Below, one piece after another: positions 1-8,759 of a DNA stretch of 64,000 bases. Position 1 is the first letter of the stretch; every line of letters starts with the position of its first letter. Source of the stretch: an uncultured Selenomonadaceae bacterium (lineage in GTDB: Bacteria > Bacillota > Negativicutes > Selenomonadales > Selenomonadaceae); assembly GCA_902778455.1 (NCBI GenBank), contig CACYXR010000006.1:48384-112383 (forward strand), read 5' to 3'. Position numbers and translations under genes: made by a program. The notes beneath the pieces are model-generated. The model saw nothing but the letters and a program-made list of their open reading frames with translations. It searched no databases and was not told where the DNA came from.

Positions 1-1316
1 TCATGGGTTTTCTTGCCGATGACCTCGGCGACGCCGGCCTCAATCTCCGCGAGAATCGCCTCCGGATCCTCGGTGCGCGGATTGTCCGAGGTCGTGATTA
101 CGATATCGGAAAGCTGCGCCGCAATGCGTCCCATGATTGGGCGCTTCGTGCGGTCGCGGTCGCCGCCGCAGCCGAAGACCGTAATGATACGGTTTTCTGT
201 GATATCCCGGGCTGTGTGCAAAATATTTTCCAGCCCGTCCGGCGTATGCGCGTAATCGACCACCACATTGAAAAGCTGCCCTGCGTCCACCGTCTCGAAC
301 CGTCCCGGCACGCCGCGGAACTCGGAAACCGCTTCTCCGATGACAGCATACGGTACCTTTTCCGCCGCCGCCGCGCTGGTCGCCGACAGCACATTGTAAA
401 TATTGAACAGTCCGGCGATATGCGTCCTAACCGGTATCCGCCCGAAACCGCCCTGAATCGTGAACGTCGAACCCAGCGGCCCCAGCTTGATGTCCACCGC
501 GCGAATATCCGCCGATTCGTCCCCCAATGCGTAGGTTATATGATTGCACTTGGAGCGTTCGAGAATGTACTGCGCTTTCTCATCGTCAAGATTCACCACC
601 GCAGTCTTGTCCGGCTTGATGCCAGGCCCGCCGAGGGAATCGAACAGCTTTGCCTTCGCCTCGAGGTAATTCTCCATTGTCTTATGGTAGTCGAGATGAT
701 CCTGCGTAAAGTTCGTGAACACCGCCGTGTCGAACTCGCAGCCCGCCACGCGGTTCTGCGCCAGGGCGTGGGACGAGACCTCCATCACGACGTACTCGAT
801 GCCTTCCTCCACCATCCGCGCCAAAAGCCGCTGGAGGTCGACGATATTCGGCGTCGTGTTCTGGCTCGGCAGCCGTTCCTCCTCAATCAAGGTCTGGATC
901 GTGCCGATCAGCCCCACCTTGTGACCCGCACGGCGCAAAATCGAGCGCAGCAAAAAGCTGGTCGTCGTCTTGCCGTTCGTCCCGGTGATTCCAATCAGGC
1001 GAACGCGCTGGGACGGAATGTCGAAGAAATACGGCACGATGATTTGAAGCGCCTTGTCGAGCTTCGGCACTTGCAGAATGGCAAGCCCGTCCTGCGGTTT
1101 CATTTCCCGCTCCGTTATGATCGCCGCGGCGCCCTTCGCCTTGACGTCGGGAATAAACTTGTGCCCGTCCACGTGCTCGCCCGCCACGCAGACAAACATC
1201 GCGCCCTTCGTCGCCTGCCGCGAATCCTGCACGATATCGGTAATGAACGTATCGGCGTTCCCGATGACCTTCGCACCCTCGACCAGCGCCGCCAATTTTC
1301 CGATCTTCTTCCTCAT
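1..1316 (-). CDS. murE: MurE, UDP-MurNAc-tripeptide synthetase, 3' end cut by window edge
   Basis: Cytoplasmic ligase that adds meso-diaminopimelate to UDP-MurNAc-Ala-Glu in peptidoglycan synthesis. The 438 visible residues show the Mur ligase N domain, the P-loop GTNGKTT near residue 113, the central-domain stretch SSHALAQNRV near residue 183, and the C-terminal DNPR motif near residue 412 that in this family marks DAP rather than lysine use. The last 50 or so residues lie off the left edge. The ATG at 1316 has GGAGGG 8 bases upstream. It normally follows ftsI in the division cluster; here it follows ftsL with a terminator, its own promoter and a repeat element in between, so it is probably transcribed separately from mraZ-rsmH-ftsL. 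Confidence 0.95.
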   Translation of the reverse strand, partial: MRKKIGKLAALVEGAKVIGNADTFITDIVQDSRQATKGAMFVCVAGEHVDGHKFIPDVKAKGAAAIITEREMKPQDGLAILQVPKLDKALQIIVPYFFDIPSQRVRLIGITGTNGKTTTSFLLRSILRRAGHKVGLIGTIQTLIEEERLPSQNTTPNIVDLQRLLARMVEEGIEYVVMEVSSHALAQNRVAGCEFDTAVFTNFTQDHLDYHKTMENYLEAKAKLFDSLGGPGIKPDKTAVVNLDDEKAQYILERSKCNHITYALGDESADIRAVDIKLGPLGSTFTIQGGFGRIPVRTHIAGLFNIYNVLSATSAAAAEKVPYAVIGEAVSEFRGVPGRFETVDAGQLFNVVVDYAHTPDGLENILHTARDITENRIITVFGCGGDRDRTKRPIMGRIAAQLSDIVITTSDNPRTEDPEAILAEIEAGVAEVIGKKTH

Positions 1317-1340
1317 GCCGCTTCCCTCCGAAATCTTCCT

Positions 1341-1507
1341 TAAGGAACCACTGAATAAGTCCCTCCGCGCCTCTGCCTGGTCTTTTTCCGCCTGTCGTTG
1401 TCAAATCCCTTTCGACGTAGCGATGCTACGCCTTCGAGGGCTTTTCCTAGACAGTCGAAAAAATCCCTCGACAGATTGCACGAATTGACTTAATCAGTGT
1501 TTCCTTA
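1341..1507. repeat. MITE-like interspersed repeat, copy 1
   Basis: A 167-bp element bounded by imperfect 20-bp terminal inverted repeats (left starts TAAGGAACCACTGAATAAGT, right is its complement with two mismatches). A second copy is at 47615-47775. Inside is a short hairpin around 1410-1440 that is absent from copy 2. It has no coding capacity. It occupies the place in the division cluster where ftsI is usually found. Confidence 0.75.
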
Positions 1508-1527
1508 AATAATATCCGTAAAAATGT

Positions 1528-1556
1528 ATTATACAGCGTACCCAATAAAATTTACA
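1528..1556 (-). promoter_or_regulatory. Candidate promoter for murE
   Basis: Minus strand TATAAT (1528-1533) with TGTAAA (1551-1556) at 17-bp spacing. The -35 box is poor. It lies just beyond the ftsL terminator and before the repeat element, so the transcript would run through the repeat into murE. Confidence 0.45.
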
Positions 1557-1581
1557 GAGAACATATTTTCTACTATATAAA

Positions 1582-1610
1582 GAAAAAAGCGCTGACCAAG
1601 CAGCGCTTTT
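1582..1610 (-). terminator. Intrinsic terminator after ftsL
   Basis: Stem AGCGCTG/CAGCGCT with a six-base loop followed by a T run on the minus strand, 6 bases beyond the ftsL stop codon. It would separate ftsL transcription from murE. Confidence 0.8.
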
Positions 1611-1616
1611 GTTTTC

Positions 1617-1991
1617 TCACCGATTTCCCTCGGCGAAATAAAATTCTTTCGGCACCACCATGCCGAGCTCGTTCGTCGCCAAATCCTTGATACGCTGCGG
1701 GGCTTTCAGCTCGGCAATCTTCAGCTCCAGGCCCTTGTTTTCCTGTTCGAGCTGAATCGCCTGCTGCCGGAGCTGCACCAGCTCATAGCCGCGCATCGCG
1801 CTCACCTCGCTCCGCACCAGCGTCACCGTCGCCGTCACCGCGAAAAGCACGAATAAAATGAGTGCCTTGAAACGAAGATCCGTATCCACATAAGCTCTTA
1901 CTGCCTGCACGGGACGCCGCCGCCGGGACCGCCGGACGACGGGTTGCTGTTCCGGTTCTTCCACCCACACTTTGCGTACTGCCTGCACCAT
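1617..1991 (-). CDS. ftsL: FtsL-like cell division protein
   Basis: 124-residue bitopic membrane protein. After a basic cytoplasmic N terminus (RRSRRRR) comes one membrane segment at about residues 42-58, then an extracytoplasmic leucine-zipper coiled coil at about 65-95 and a conserved end around LGMVVPKEFYF. FtsL scaffolds FtsB/DivIC and the septal synthase FtsWI. An ATG 35 codons further upstream has no ribosome site; the chosen ATG at 1991 follows AAAGGGG. It lies downstream of rsmH, as usual for the dcw cluster. FtsL families diverge fast, so the call rests on position and topology. Confidence 0.8.
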   Translation of the reverse strand: MVQAVRKVWVEEPEQQPVVRRSRRRRPVQAVRAYVDTDLRFKALILFVLFAVTATVTLVRSEVSAMRGYELVQLRQQAIQLEQENKGLELKIAELKAPQRIKDLATNELGMVVPKEFYFAEGNR

Positions 1992-2099
1992 TCTGCTTCC
2001 CCTTTCTGCCTTACTGCGGAACTGCTGCAAATAATAATCGGAAAATAAATATCGCACAGTTCCATGCCGGGGAAAGAAGCGTTTCCGTATCCACACGAA

Positions 2100-3053
2100 T
2101 CAACGCTCTTCCGGCATTTTTTCCGCAAGGCGAAGCTTTGCGCTCTTCGCCCGCGGATTCCCCCTTACCTCATCTGCCCCAGGCTTCCCCGCCTTCCCCA
2201 AAAGGCGCAGCTCCCGCTTGTGACCGCAGGCGCATACCGGAAGTCCCGGCGGACAGATACAGCCGCGCGCCATTTCGTGCAGCGCGCTTTTTACAATACG
2301 ATCCTCCAACGAATGAAACGTCAGGACCGCGATGCGGCCCCCCGGCCGCAGATGATGGACCGCCGCCCGGATTGACGCGTCCAGGATACCGAGCTCGTCA
2401 TTCGCCTCGATACGGATTGCCTGGAACACGCGTTTCGCCGGATGCCCGTTTGAAGCCCTTCGGACTGCTTTCGGCACGGCCCGGCAAATGATGTCCACGA
2501 GCTGAGCCGTCGTCCTGACAGGAGCTTCCTTCCTCGCTTCCACAATGAAGGCGGCAATGCGCTTTCCCCAGCGCTCTTCGCCATACTCGCGGAAAATACG
2601 GGCCAATTCGGCTTCAGAATACGTATTCACGATTTCCTCCGCCGTGCGGCTTTGCCTTTCATCCATCCGCATGTCCAGCGGCGCGTCGTGCATATAGGAA
2701 AATCCCCGCTCCGCCGTGTCAATCTGGTGAGACGACACCCCAAGATCGAACAGCACCCCGTCCACGGCGGAGCTCCCCAACCGTTCCAAGATCGAGTCGA
2801 GATTCCTGAAATTGTCATGCACGATACTGACGCGGCAGGAAACGGCCCCCAACCGTTCCTCTGCCGCGGCAATCGCCGCCGCGTCCTGATCGATACCGAT
2901 CAGCCAGCCTTCGGGGGAAAGCTCCGACGCAATGCGAAGCGCGTGCCCGGCGCCGCCGAGCGTGCAGTCCACATAAACGCCGTCCCTCGTCGTCAAAAGC
3001 CCTCCGACAGTCTCCTCCGGCATCACGCTGACATGGTGAAAACCGCCCATCAT
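2100..3053 (-). CDS. rsmH: RsmH (MraW), 16S rRNA C1402 N4-methyltransferase
   Basis: 317 residues, the usual family length. N-terminal HHVSVMPEE motif, then the SAM-binding stretch VDCTLGGAGHA at about residue 29, an inserted helical domain, and the RPGGRIAVLTFHSLEDR motif in the second half. It methylates the N4 position of C1402 in the ribosomal P site. Two adjacent ATGs (3053 and 3050) are possible; the first directly abuts the mraZ stop codon, so translation is probably coupled. Second gene of the mraZ operon. Confidence 0.97.
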   Translation of the reverse strand: MMGGFHHVSVMPEETVGGLLTTRDGVYVDCTLGGAGHALRIASELSPEGWLIGIDQDAAAIAAAEERLGAVSCRVSIVHDNFRNLDSILERLGSSAVDGVLFDLGVSSHQIDTAERGFSYMHDAPLDMRMDERQSRTAEEIVNTYSEAELARIFREYGEERWGKRIAAFIVEARKEAPVRTTAQLVDIICRAVPKAVRRASNGHPAKRVFQAIRIEANDELGILDASIRAAVHHLRPGGRIAVLTFHSLEDRIVKSALHEMARGCICPPGLPVCACGHKRELRLLGKAGKPGADEVRGNPRAKSAKLRLAEKMPEER

Positions 3054-3482
3054 TTAGATCCCGTAAGCTGCCGCAAGGTTCGCCAGCTCCCCGGTCTCCG
3101 TCGTGTTGCAGTTTTCCCATTCAGACTTGCTCCAGACCTCCACGCGGTTCAGCATTCCGGTGAGCACGACCTCTTTCTCCAACCCGGCGTAGCCCCGGAG
3201 ATTGGCCGGCACGAGAAAACGGCCCTGTCGGTCACACTCCAGCGGACGACCGGACGCGGAGAAATGACGCACGAGGCTGCGCGCATTCGGGTCCGTGATC
3301 GGCAGCTTCCGAAGTTTCTGCTCCAGCTCCGCCCATTCGTTCTCACCATAGATGGAAAGGCATTGATCCAGTCCCTTCGTGATGAAAAAATGCTCGCCGA
3401 GCGCCGCACGCAAATCGGCCGGAAGGATCACGCGTCCCTTCGCGTCGATTGTATGCTCGTACGTGCCCGTCAACATTCTCAT
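3054..3482 (-). CDS. mraZ: MraZ, division-cluster transcription regulator
   Basis: 142 residues with the two SpoVT/AbrB-like halves of MraZ; DAKGRVILPADLR (about residues 13-25) and DRQGRFLVPANLR (about 83-95) are the paired DXXGR signatures. MraZ binds short direct repeats ahead of its own operon and represses it. Three such repeats lie at 3531-3560. The ATG at 3482 follows AAGGTGGTG; an ATG two codons later is possible. First gene of the mraZ-rsmH-ftsL unit. Confidence 0.96.
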   Translation of the reverse strand: MRMLTGTYEHTIDAKGRVILPADLRAALGEHFFITKGLDQCLSIYGENEWAELEQKLRKLPITDPNARSLVRHFSASGRPLECDRQGRFLVPANLRGYAGLEKEVVLTGMLNRVEVWSKSEWENCNTTETGELANLAAAYGI

Positions 3483-3530
3483 TCACCACCTTACGGAAGT
3501 TCCGAAAACTCCCTTTTTCGGATTACAGCA

Positions 3531-3560
3531 ACCACATTCTACCACTTTTCACCACTTTGT
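3531..3560 (-). promoter_or_regulatory. MraZ operator: three 10-bp direct repeats
   Basis: On the minus strand, GTGGTGAAAA, GTGGTAGAAT and GTGGTTG start every 10 bases, which is the arrangement MraZ recognises. The middle repeat contains a possible -10 box (TAGAAT), so bound MraZ would block the promoter. A further GTGGG stands alone near 3582-3586. Confidence 0.75.
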
Positions 3561-3702
3561 GCACTATTTTTTTCCTTTTCTCCCACAAAAAATCTATTTT
3601 TTTAAGGAACACACGCTCTCTAATCGCCGAAAAACCGCTATTTTTACCAGAAGTCTAATCTAAATAGGACAAAAAGCCTTGCCGCTTTTTCAGTTTTGCG
3701 CA

Positions 3703-3743
3703 TAAAAAAAGCCCCTTGGAATCTTAAAACAGGATTCCAGGGG
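3703..3743 (-). terminator. Terminator after the hybrid kinase operon
   Basis: Stem CCCCTGGAATC / GATTCCAAGGGG followed by seven T on the minus strand, 35 bases beyond the kinase stop codon. Confidence 0.9.
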
Positions 3744-3777
3744 ACTAAAGATTTATTTTTTAATTTTTCTGTGCCGT

Positions 3778-6700
3778 TTATCCTTTTGCTTTCTTCCGCA
3801 AAATCTTCCAAAGCACTTTGTAGACCGTGTCCGGTTCCACGGGTTTTGTCAGATACTCGTCCATGCCGACGGCGCGGGCCCGCTGCACGTCTTCCTCGAA
3901 AGCGTTGGCTGTCATCGCGACGATCGGGATGGTTTTTGCGTCCGCATGGCCGTCCAACGCGCGGATAGCTTCCGTCGCGGCAAAACCGTCCATGAACGGC
4001 ATCCGGATATCCATCAGGATGACATCGTAAGTTCCCGCGCCGCTTTCGCTGAATTTCGCCACCGCCTCCTGTCCGTCCGTCACCGGGTCGACAGCGAAGC
4101 CCTTGTCCTCCAGGATTGCCGTGGCGATCTCGCGATTGATCTCGTTGTCCTCGGCCAGAAGCGCACGCATGCCCGTGAAGTCTGCGACCTCCCCGTCATC
4201 TCCCCCGGCATCCTCGTCCAGCGAAACGATGGGCAGGGAGACCGAAACGAAGAACACCGTGCCGACGCCCTTTTCGCTTTCGACATAAATCGTGCCGCCC
4301 ATCAGGTCGATAATGTTCTTCGCGATCGCCAGGCCGAGGCCCGTGCCTCCATAGCGCGTCGTGTTGCCCGCGCTCTCCTGCTCGAAGGCGCCGAAAATGC
4401 GCGGCAGGAACTCGCGGTCGATGCCGACGCCCGTGTCCCTGATCGTGAACCGCAGCGTTGCCAAATCCCCGGCAATTCCCAACGTCTCCGCAATAAACTC
4501 CACCGAACCGTCCCTCGGCGTAAATTTCACCGCGTTGGAAAGGATATTGACCAGTACCTGCTTCAGCTTCAGCGCATCGAATACGCAAGCCGCAGGCAAT
4601 CCCTCCTTTGTCGTGCGCGTGTACCGGACGCCGCCCTCCACCGCTCGCGCGCGGATGATGACATCGATCCCTTCCAAAAACTCCTGGATATTGTGGGGCG
4701 TGTTGTCAAGCTGCATCTTGCCGCGCTCGATGCGTGAAATGTCAAGTACATCGTTGATCAGGCCCAGCAGGAAATGGGCCGCCGAATCCATCTTTGACAG
4801 ACTTTCCTCGATATATTTCGTATCGTTGGCGCGCCCCTTTGCCAGCGCGGTCAATCCGATAATCGCATTCATAGGCGTGCGTATTTCGTGGGACATACGG
4901 GACAGGAAGTCGCTTTTTGCCCGGCTTGCCGCCTCCGCGTCCGCAAGGGCCTTTTGCAGTACCTTGCGCTGCTGCTCGGCTTCGAGGTACATATCGGTAA
5001 TGTCACGCTGAATGATGATAATCACCGACTTCGTCGAGCCAAGGAAAAACGCACGCATCTCTTTCCGAATACGCTTTCCCTCCACTTCAACCCAATGGCC
5101 GAAATGGACAATTCCCTTGCGGTCCAATTCCCGCATGAGATTCTCAATTCTGAAGCATTCCACCAGCCCCTTTCGCTCCTCCGGAACGGGCAGGATTGCA
5201 GTAGACTTTTGCGTAGCTTCCTCAAAATCGAAATAAGCGTCCAGCCCCAGCGACGGAATCGCCGTATTATCGCCCGGAACTCGGATGAAGCGAGCTTTCC
5301 CGGTCGTCACATCAAGGCATGTAATATAATCGACCATGCCCTCGACGACGTTCGTAAAGGCAATCTCATCCACCTTCGACTCGTGGATATCACGCACATA
5401 GGCGAACAGCATCTTGTCGCCCGTTTCCGGATTTTCCACCAGATTTACAAGGCAGCGGGCCCAGCGCAGCTCGCCGCTCGGGAATCGGCGCAAGTATTCG
5501 AGAGATTTCGTCGCCTCGCCTGAATCGAAAGCTGCCCGAAGCAACCGGATATCGAAGAAGGTGAGGAATGCCTCACGGTCTTTTTCTTCCGGCATACATT
5601 GGATTTCCTGCCCTACCGCCCACGCGAGATTTTTCCCGACGGCAAAAGAACCGAGCGGTTCGCCGTCGACGACGCATTCCTGTACTTCGTCCCGGGTAAG
5701 ATTCAGGGCAAGCGAGGACACCACATCTCCTTCGAGCACCTGACGACGCAAAAGCTCCTCCTGATATCGTCTCTCGCGCTGGACCTGCTGCGAAACGTCC
5801 TTTTGAGTCATCAGCGCACGAAAAGGCTTGCCGTCCCGACCGGGAACGAGCGTCATGACGACGTGCGTCCAGCGGAACTCGCCTCCCGGAGCGGAGCAAA
5901 AACGTACCAGCCCCGACGCCGAGGCCTCCCCTTCCGTCATGCGCCGGAAAAGCATGCGATATTTCTCCACGTCCTCAGGATGGACGACCCCCTCCCCGAT
6001 AACGCCCTCGGCGCCGTTGTCAAAATGAAATTCATTTTCGCGGAAAAACACATCGAAATGATGGCTGCGAATATCATAAACGCCGACGGCGATGCCCGTC
6101 TGCTTGATAGTCGCCCAAAACCGCTGCTCGATTTCCTTGTACGCGTCCATATCCGCCGAGGTTCCGAGCACCTTGACGGCACGGCCTTCCATATCCTGAA
6201 GCTTCGTGTACCGTATCCGCTCCCAACGATACTTGCCGGAAGGCGCACGGCGGCGAACCACAGCTTCCGCCTCTTTCTCCCCTGCCTCGATGCGGCGATG
6301 CAGATCGAGAAACAGGTCAGCGTCGTCAGGATAAATGAATCCCCGCTTCAGCATCTCGTTCGGATAGTCGTCGACGGCAAATTCCTCCGCCCCTTCATGG
6401 GCCACGGCGATTTCCCGAGCCCGACGTGTTTCCGGGTCGTAAGCCCATGCCTGCAGGCCGGAATGCGTCAACGCCGTCTGCATCATCATCTGGCTCTCAT
6501 GCAAAGCCTGATGCGCCTTCACAAAGGAATCGTTGTCGTGGAACGCGCCGTAATAAATCTTGCGATTCCCATACGTTTCCGCCAGACGCACGCGAAGATT
6601 CACCCAGCGGTACTTCCCGCTGCCGTCCAGCAGCCGGAAAATGCCCTCGAAATCCCGCTCCTCCATAAAGTCCTTTTGGATTTCCTCCAATACCTTCGGC

Positions 6701-7074
6701 AAATCGTCGGGATGAACGAACTGCATGAACTCCTTGCGTTCCGCCATGCGTTTTTCCTTGTCCACGCCCAGCATATTGTAATACCCTTGGTTCAGGTATC
6801 CGCTTTTCAGCACGCCGTCCTCGAAAACATAAATGCCTATGCCCGCGGGGATGTTATCGATCAGCTTCGCGAGACGCTGTTCCTCCTGCTGAGCTTCGCG
6901 AAGCTGCGCGATGCTGCGTTCATTATCGATCAAGACGGACGCCAGTATTACCACAAACATCAGGACAAGGGGAATCACAGCCATTTCGATTCTGCCTGAA
7001 AAAACGGCAAATAAAAGGAGCAGGCCGCATACTGCGACGCCTGCCCACACCCAATGTTTCTTCCACTTTTCCAT
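3778..7074 (-). CDS. Multi-PAS hybrid histidine kinase
   Basis: 1098 residues. Two membrane helices at about 9-26 and 31-49 leave almost nothing outside the cell, so sensing is likely internal. Then a short coil and four or five PAS-like domains (about 68-190, 195-315, 320-435, 445-570, 580-695; several end in the typical GEFRWTHV / GELRWARC pattern). The HisKA box SHEIRTPMNAIIG has its histidine near 729; the HATPase shows NILSNAVKFTP and GGTGLGLAI; the C-terminal receiver has its phospho-acceptor aspartate in LMDIRMP near 1022. Last gene of the operon that begins at 9701, after metA and a secreted protein; start follows GGAGGCGG. No output regulator is adjacent; the signal is unknown. Confidence 0.93.
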   Translation of the reverse strand: MEKWKKHWVWAGVAVCGLLLLFAVFSGRIEMAVIPLVLMFVVILASVLIDNERSIAQLREAQQEEQRLAKLIDNIPAGIGIYVFEDGVLKSGYLNQGYYNMLGVDKEKRMAERKEFMQFVHPDDLPKVLEEIQKDFMEERDFEGIFRLLDGSGKYRWVNLRVRLAETYGNRKIYYGAFHDNDSFVKAHQALHESQMMMQTALTHSGLQAWAYDPETRRAREIAVAHEGAEEFAVDDYPNEMLKRGFIYPDDADLFLDLHRRIEAGEKEAEAVVRRRAPSGKYRWERIRYTKLQDMEGRAVKVLGTSADMDAYKEIEQRFWATIKQTGIAVGVYDIRSHHFDVFFRENEFHFDNGAEGVIGEGVVHPEDVEKYRMLFRRMTEGEASASGLVRFCSAPGGEFRWTHVVMTLVPGRDGKPFRALMTQKDVSQQVQRERRYQEELLRRQVLEGDVVSSLALNLTRDEVQECVVDGEPLGSFAVGKNLAWAVGQEIQCMPEEKDREAFLTFFDIRLLRAAFDSGEATKSLEYLRRFPSGELRWARCLVNLVENPETGDKMLFAYVRDIHESKVDEIAFTNVVEGMVDYITCLDVTTGKARFIRVPGDNTAIPSLGLDAYFDFEEATQKSTAILPVPEERKGLVECFRIENLMRELDRKGIVHFGHWVEVEGKRIRKEMRAFFLGSTKSVIIIIQRDITDMYLEAEQQRKVLQKALADAEAASRAKSDFLSRMSHEIRTPMNAIIGLTALAKGRANDTKYIEESLSKMDSAAHFLLGLINDVLDISRIERGKMQLDNTPHNIQEFLEGIDVIIRARAVEGGVRYTRTTKEGLPAACVFDALKLKQVLVNILSNAVKFTPRDGSVEFIAETLGIAGDLATLRFTIRDTGVGIDREFLPRIFGAFEQESAGNTTRYGGTGLGLAIAKNIIDLMGGTIYVESEKGVGTVFFVSVSLPIVSLDEDAGGDDGEVADFTGMRALLAEDNEINREIATAILEDKGFAVDPVTDGQEAVAKFSESGAGTYDVILMDIRMPFMDGFAATEAIRALDGHADAKTIPIVAMTANAFEEDVQRARAVGMDEYLTKPVEPDTVYKVLWKILRKKAKG

Positions 7075-7113
7075 TGCGTTCCGCCTCCAATGCTCAATGA
7101 ACGCCCAATTCGC

Positions 7114-7770
7114 TTACTCCGCTTCCCGCTTTTCCTTCTCTTTTTCCTGCTTCTCCCGCTCTTCCTGTTCCTTGCGCTTCTTCATTTCCTTCTCATGGCG
7201 CTTTTCTTCCTTCTCAAAATGCTCCTGTTCCTCTTCCGTCAACGTCCCCTTTGTATGGGAAAGGATTTCCCGGCGATGATCTTTTTCATAGGCGAGGATT
7301 GCGCGATAGAAAATCCCGTCCCTGCTCTTTTCCGTCAGGTCGGCAATCACGATCTCCCTCTTCGGCTCCGAACGCTCCACCGTCCAGAAATGAGAATCGA
7401 TAAGATCCACCGCGTCCACCGTCACCACGCCGCGCGGAATGTTGATGGTGAGGTAATTCGCCTCGCCCGCCAAATCGGCCAGTGTATCCGTCGATTCCAT
7501 GCGCCAGGAACGCTTCATGCGGACGTCCTCGATCTGCACATGGTCGTAAGTCTTGATGACCGGCACAATCAGCGTGTCAAGATCAGCATGCCCGTTGGCG
7601 TCCACACCGTAGGACATTTCCTTCTTGTTGAAGAAATAATTCATGCGCTCCGACGACTGAACCCACTGATAAATGTCTTCGGGCACCTTCGGCGGCGTAT
7701 AGGTCGCCTCCGCCGTCGAGAAATTCAAGGCCGCCGCCAGCGCGAGGGCACACATCCACTGTTTCTTCAT
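7114..7770 (-). CDS. Secreted protein with charged coiled-coil tail, function unknown
   Basis: 218 residues. Signal peptide of about 22 residues (hydrophobic ALALAAALNF, likely cut after AEA). The middle resembles the protein encoded at 8760-9701: both open with W-[VI]-x-S-[SD] followed by an aromatic FF, suggesting a diverged pair. Residues from about 175 to the end are almost only Glu, Lys and Arg and should form a long charged helix. It lies 18 bases after metA and 39 before the hybrid kinase, in the same operon. It could be an extracytoplasmic partner of that kinase, but nothing shows this directly. Confidence 0.75.
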   Translation of the reverse strand: MKKQWMCALALAAALNFSTAEATYTPPKVPEDIYQWVQSSERMNYFFNKKEMSYGVDANGHADLDTLIVPVIKTYDHVQIEDVRMKRSWRMESTDTLADLAGEANYLTINIPRGVVTVDAVDLIDSHFWTVERSEPKREIVIADLTEKSRDGIFYRAILAYEKDHRREILSHTKGTLTEEEQEHFEKEEKRHEKEMKKRKEQEEREKQEKEKEKREAE

Positions 7771-7788
7771 TCTGTACCTCCCAAAAAA

Positions 7789-8724
7789 TCAATCATCGTT
7801 TTCTTTATGTATCCTATCCAATTCATAGGGCGTTTCCTGATATACATAATAATTGAGCCAGTTCGCGAACATCAGGTTCGCGACGCTGCGCCAGCGCACG
7901 ACGGGCTGCCGCGTCGGGTCATCGTCCGGGTAATAATTGCACGGCACATTGATGGGAAGCCCCGCCGCCACGTCCCGATCGTACTCGCCTTTCAGCGTCA
8001 TCGGATCATACTCGGCATGTCCCGTGATGAAAAATTGGCTGTTTTCCAGGTCGGCCACGCAGTAAACCCCTGCGGGCTCTTCCGCTTCCGCCATGATGGT
8101 CAGCTCCGGTACCCGCTCGATTTCCTCGCGCCAGACTTCCGTATGGCGGGAATGCGGCACATAGAACTCGTCATCGAACCCCCGGAACAGCTTCTCGTTC
8201 CTGACGCAGAGATGATGGCGGAACACGCCGAAGACTTTCGGCGCCACCGGATGCTTTTTCACGCCGTAATGGTAGTAAAGCCCGGCCTGCGCGCCCCAGC
8301 AGATATGGAACGAGGAAAACGCGTGGGTCTTCGACCATTCCATGATCTCGCAAAGCTCGTCCCAGTAAGCAACTTCCTCGAAGGGCATCTGCTCGACGGG
8401 CGCCCCGGTCATCAGGAACCCGTCGTATTTCCTGTTCCGCACTTCGGCGAAGGTCCCGTAAAACTCACCGAGATAATCCATCGAGGTATGCTGCGGCAGA
8501 TAGGATTCCGTATAGATGAAATCCGCCTCCACCTGAAGCGGCGTATTGCCCAAAAGACGAAGAAGCTGCGTCTCCGTCACCGACTTCGTCGGCATCAGGT
8601 TCAGGATCAAAAGCCTGAGCGGCCGGATATCCTGCCCGTAGGCGCGGTCCGCGTCCATGAAGAAAATATTCTCCCGTTCCAGCACCGACGCCGCCGGAAG
8701 ATGATTCGGTATCTTAATCGGCAT
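7789..8724 (-). CDS. metA: MetA, homoserine O-acyltransferase (probably acetyl-CoA dependent)
   Basis: 311 residues, full length for the MetA family. Activates homoserine for methionine synthesis. Catalytic cysteine in [10 protein letters not shown] (Cys142) and the His/Glu pair in TGHAEYD (about 236 and 238). Residue 111 is glutamate (GAPVE); published work on this family links Glu111 to acetyl-CoA and Gly111 to succinyl-CoA, so homoserine O-acetyltransferase is the better guess. Second gene of the operon starting at 9701. No SAM or methionine riboswitch is obvious in front of it. Confidence 0.95.
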   Translation of the reverse strand: MPIKIPNHLPAASVLERENIFFMDADRAYGQDIRPLRLLILNLMPTKSVTETQLLRLLGNTPLQVEADFIYTESYLPQHTSMDYLGEFYGTFAEVRNRKYDGFLMTGAPVEQMPFEEVAYWDELCEIMEWSKTHAFSSFHICWGAQAGLYYHYGVKKHPVAPKVFGVFRHHLCVRNEKLFRGFDDEFYVPHSRHTEVWREEIERVPELTIMAEAEEPAGVYCVADLENSQFFITGHAEYDPMTLKGEYDRDVAAGLPINVPCNYYPDDDPTRQPVVRWRSVANLMFANWLNYYVYQETPYELDRIHKENDD

Positions 8725-8759
8725 TGAAAATCAGATTCCCCTAACTTGCGTAAAACTTC

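Noticed and set aside
3..1343. A 446-codon plus-strand open frame at the left edge
   Set aside because: Exact antisense of murE, whose minus-strand translation shows all Mur ligase motifs.
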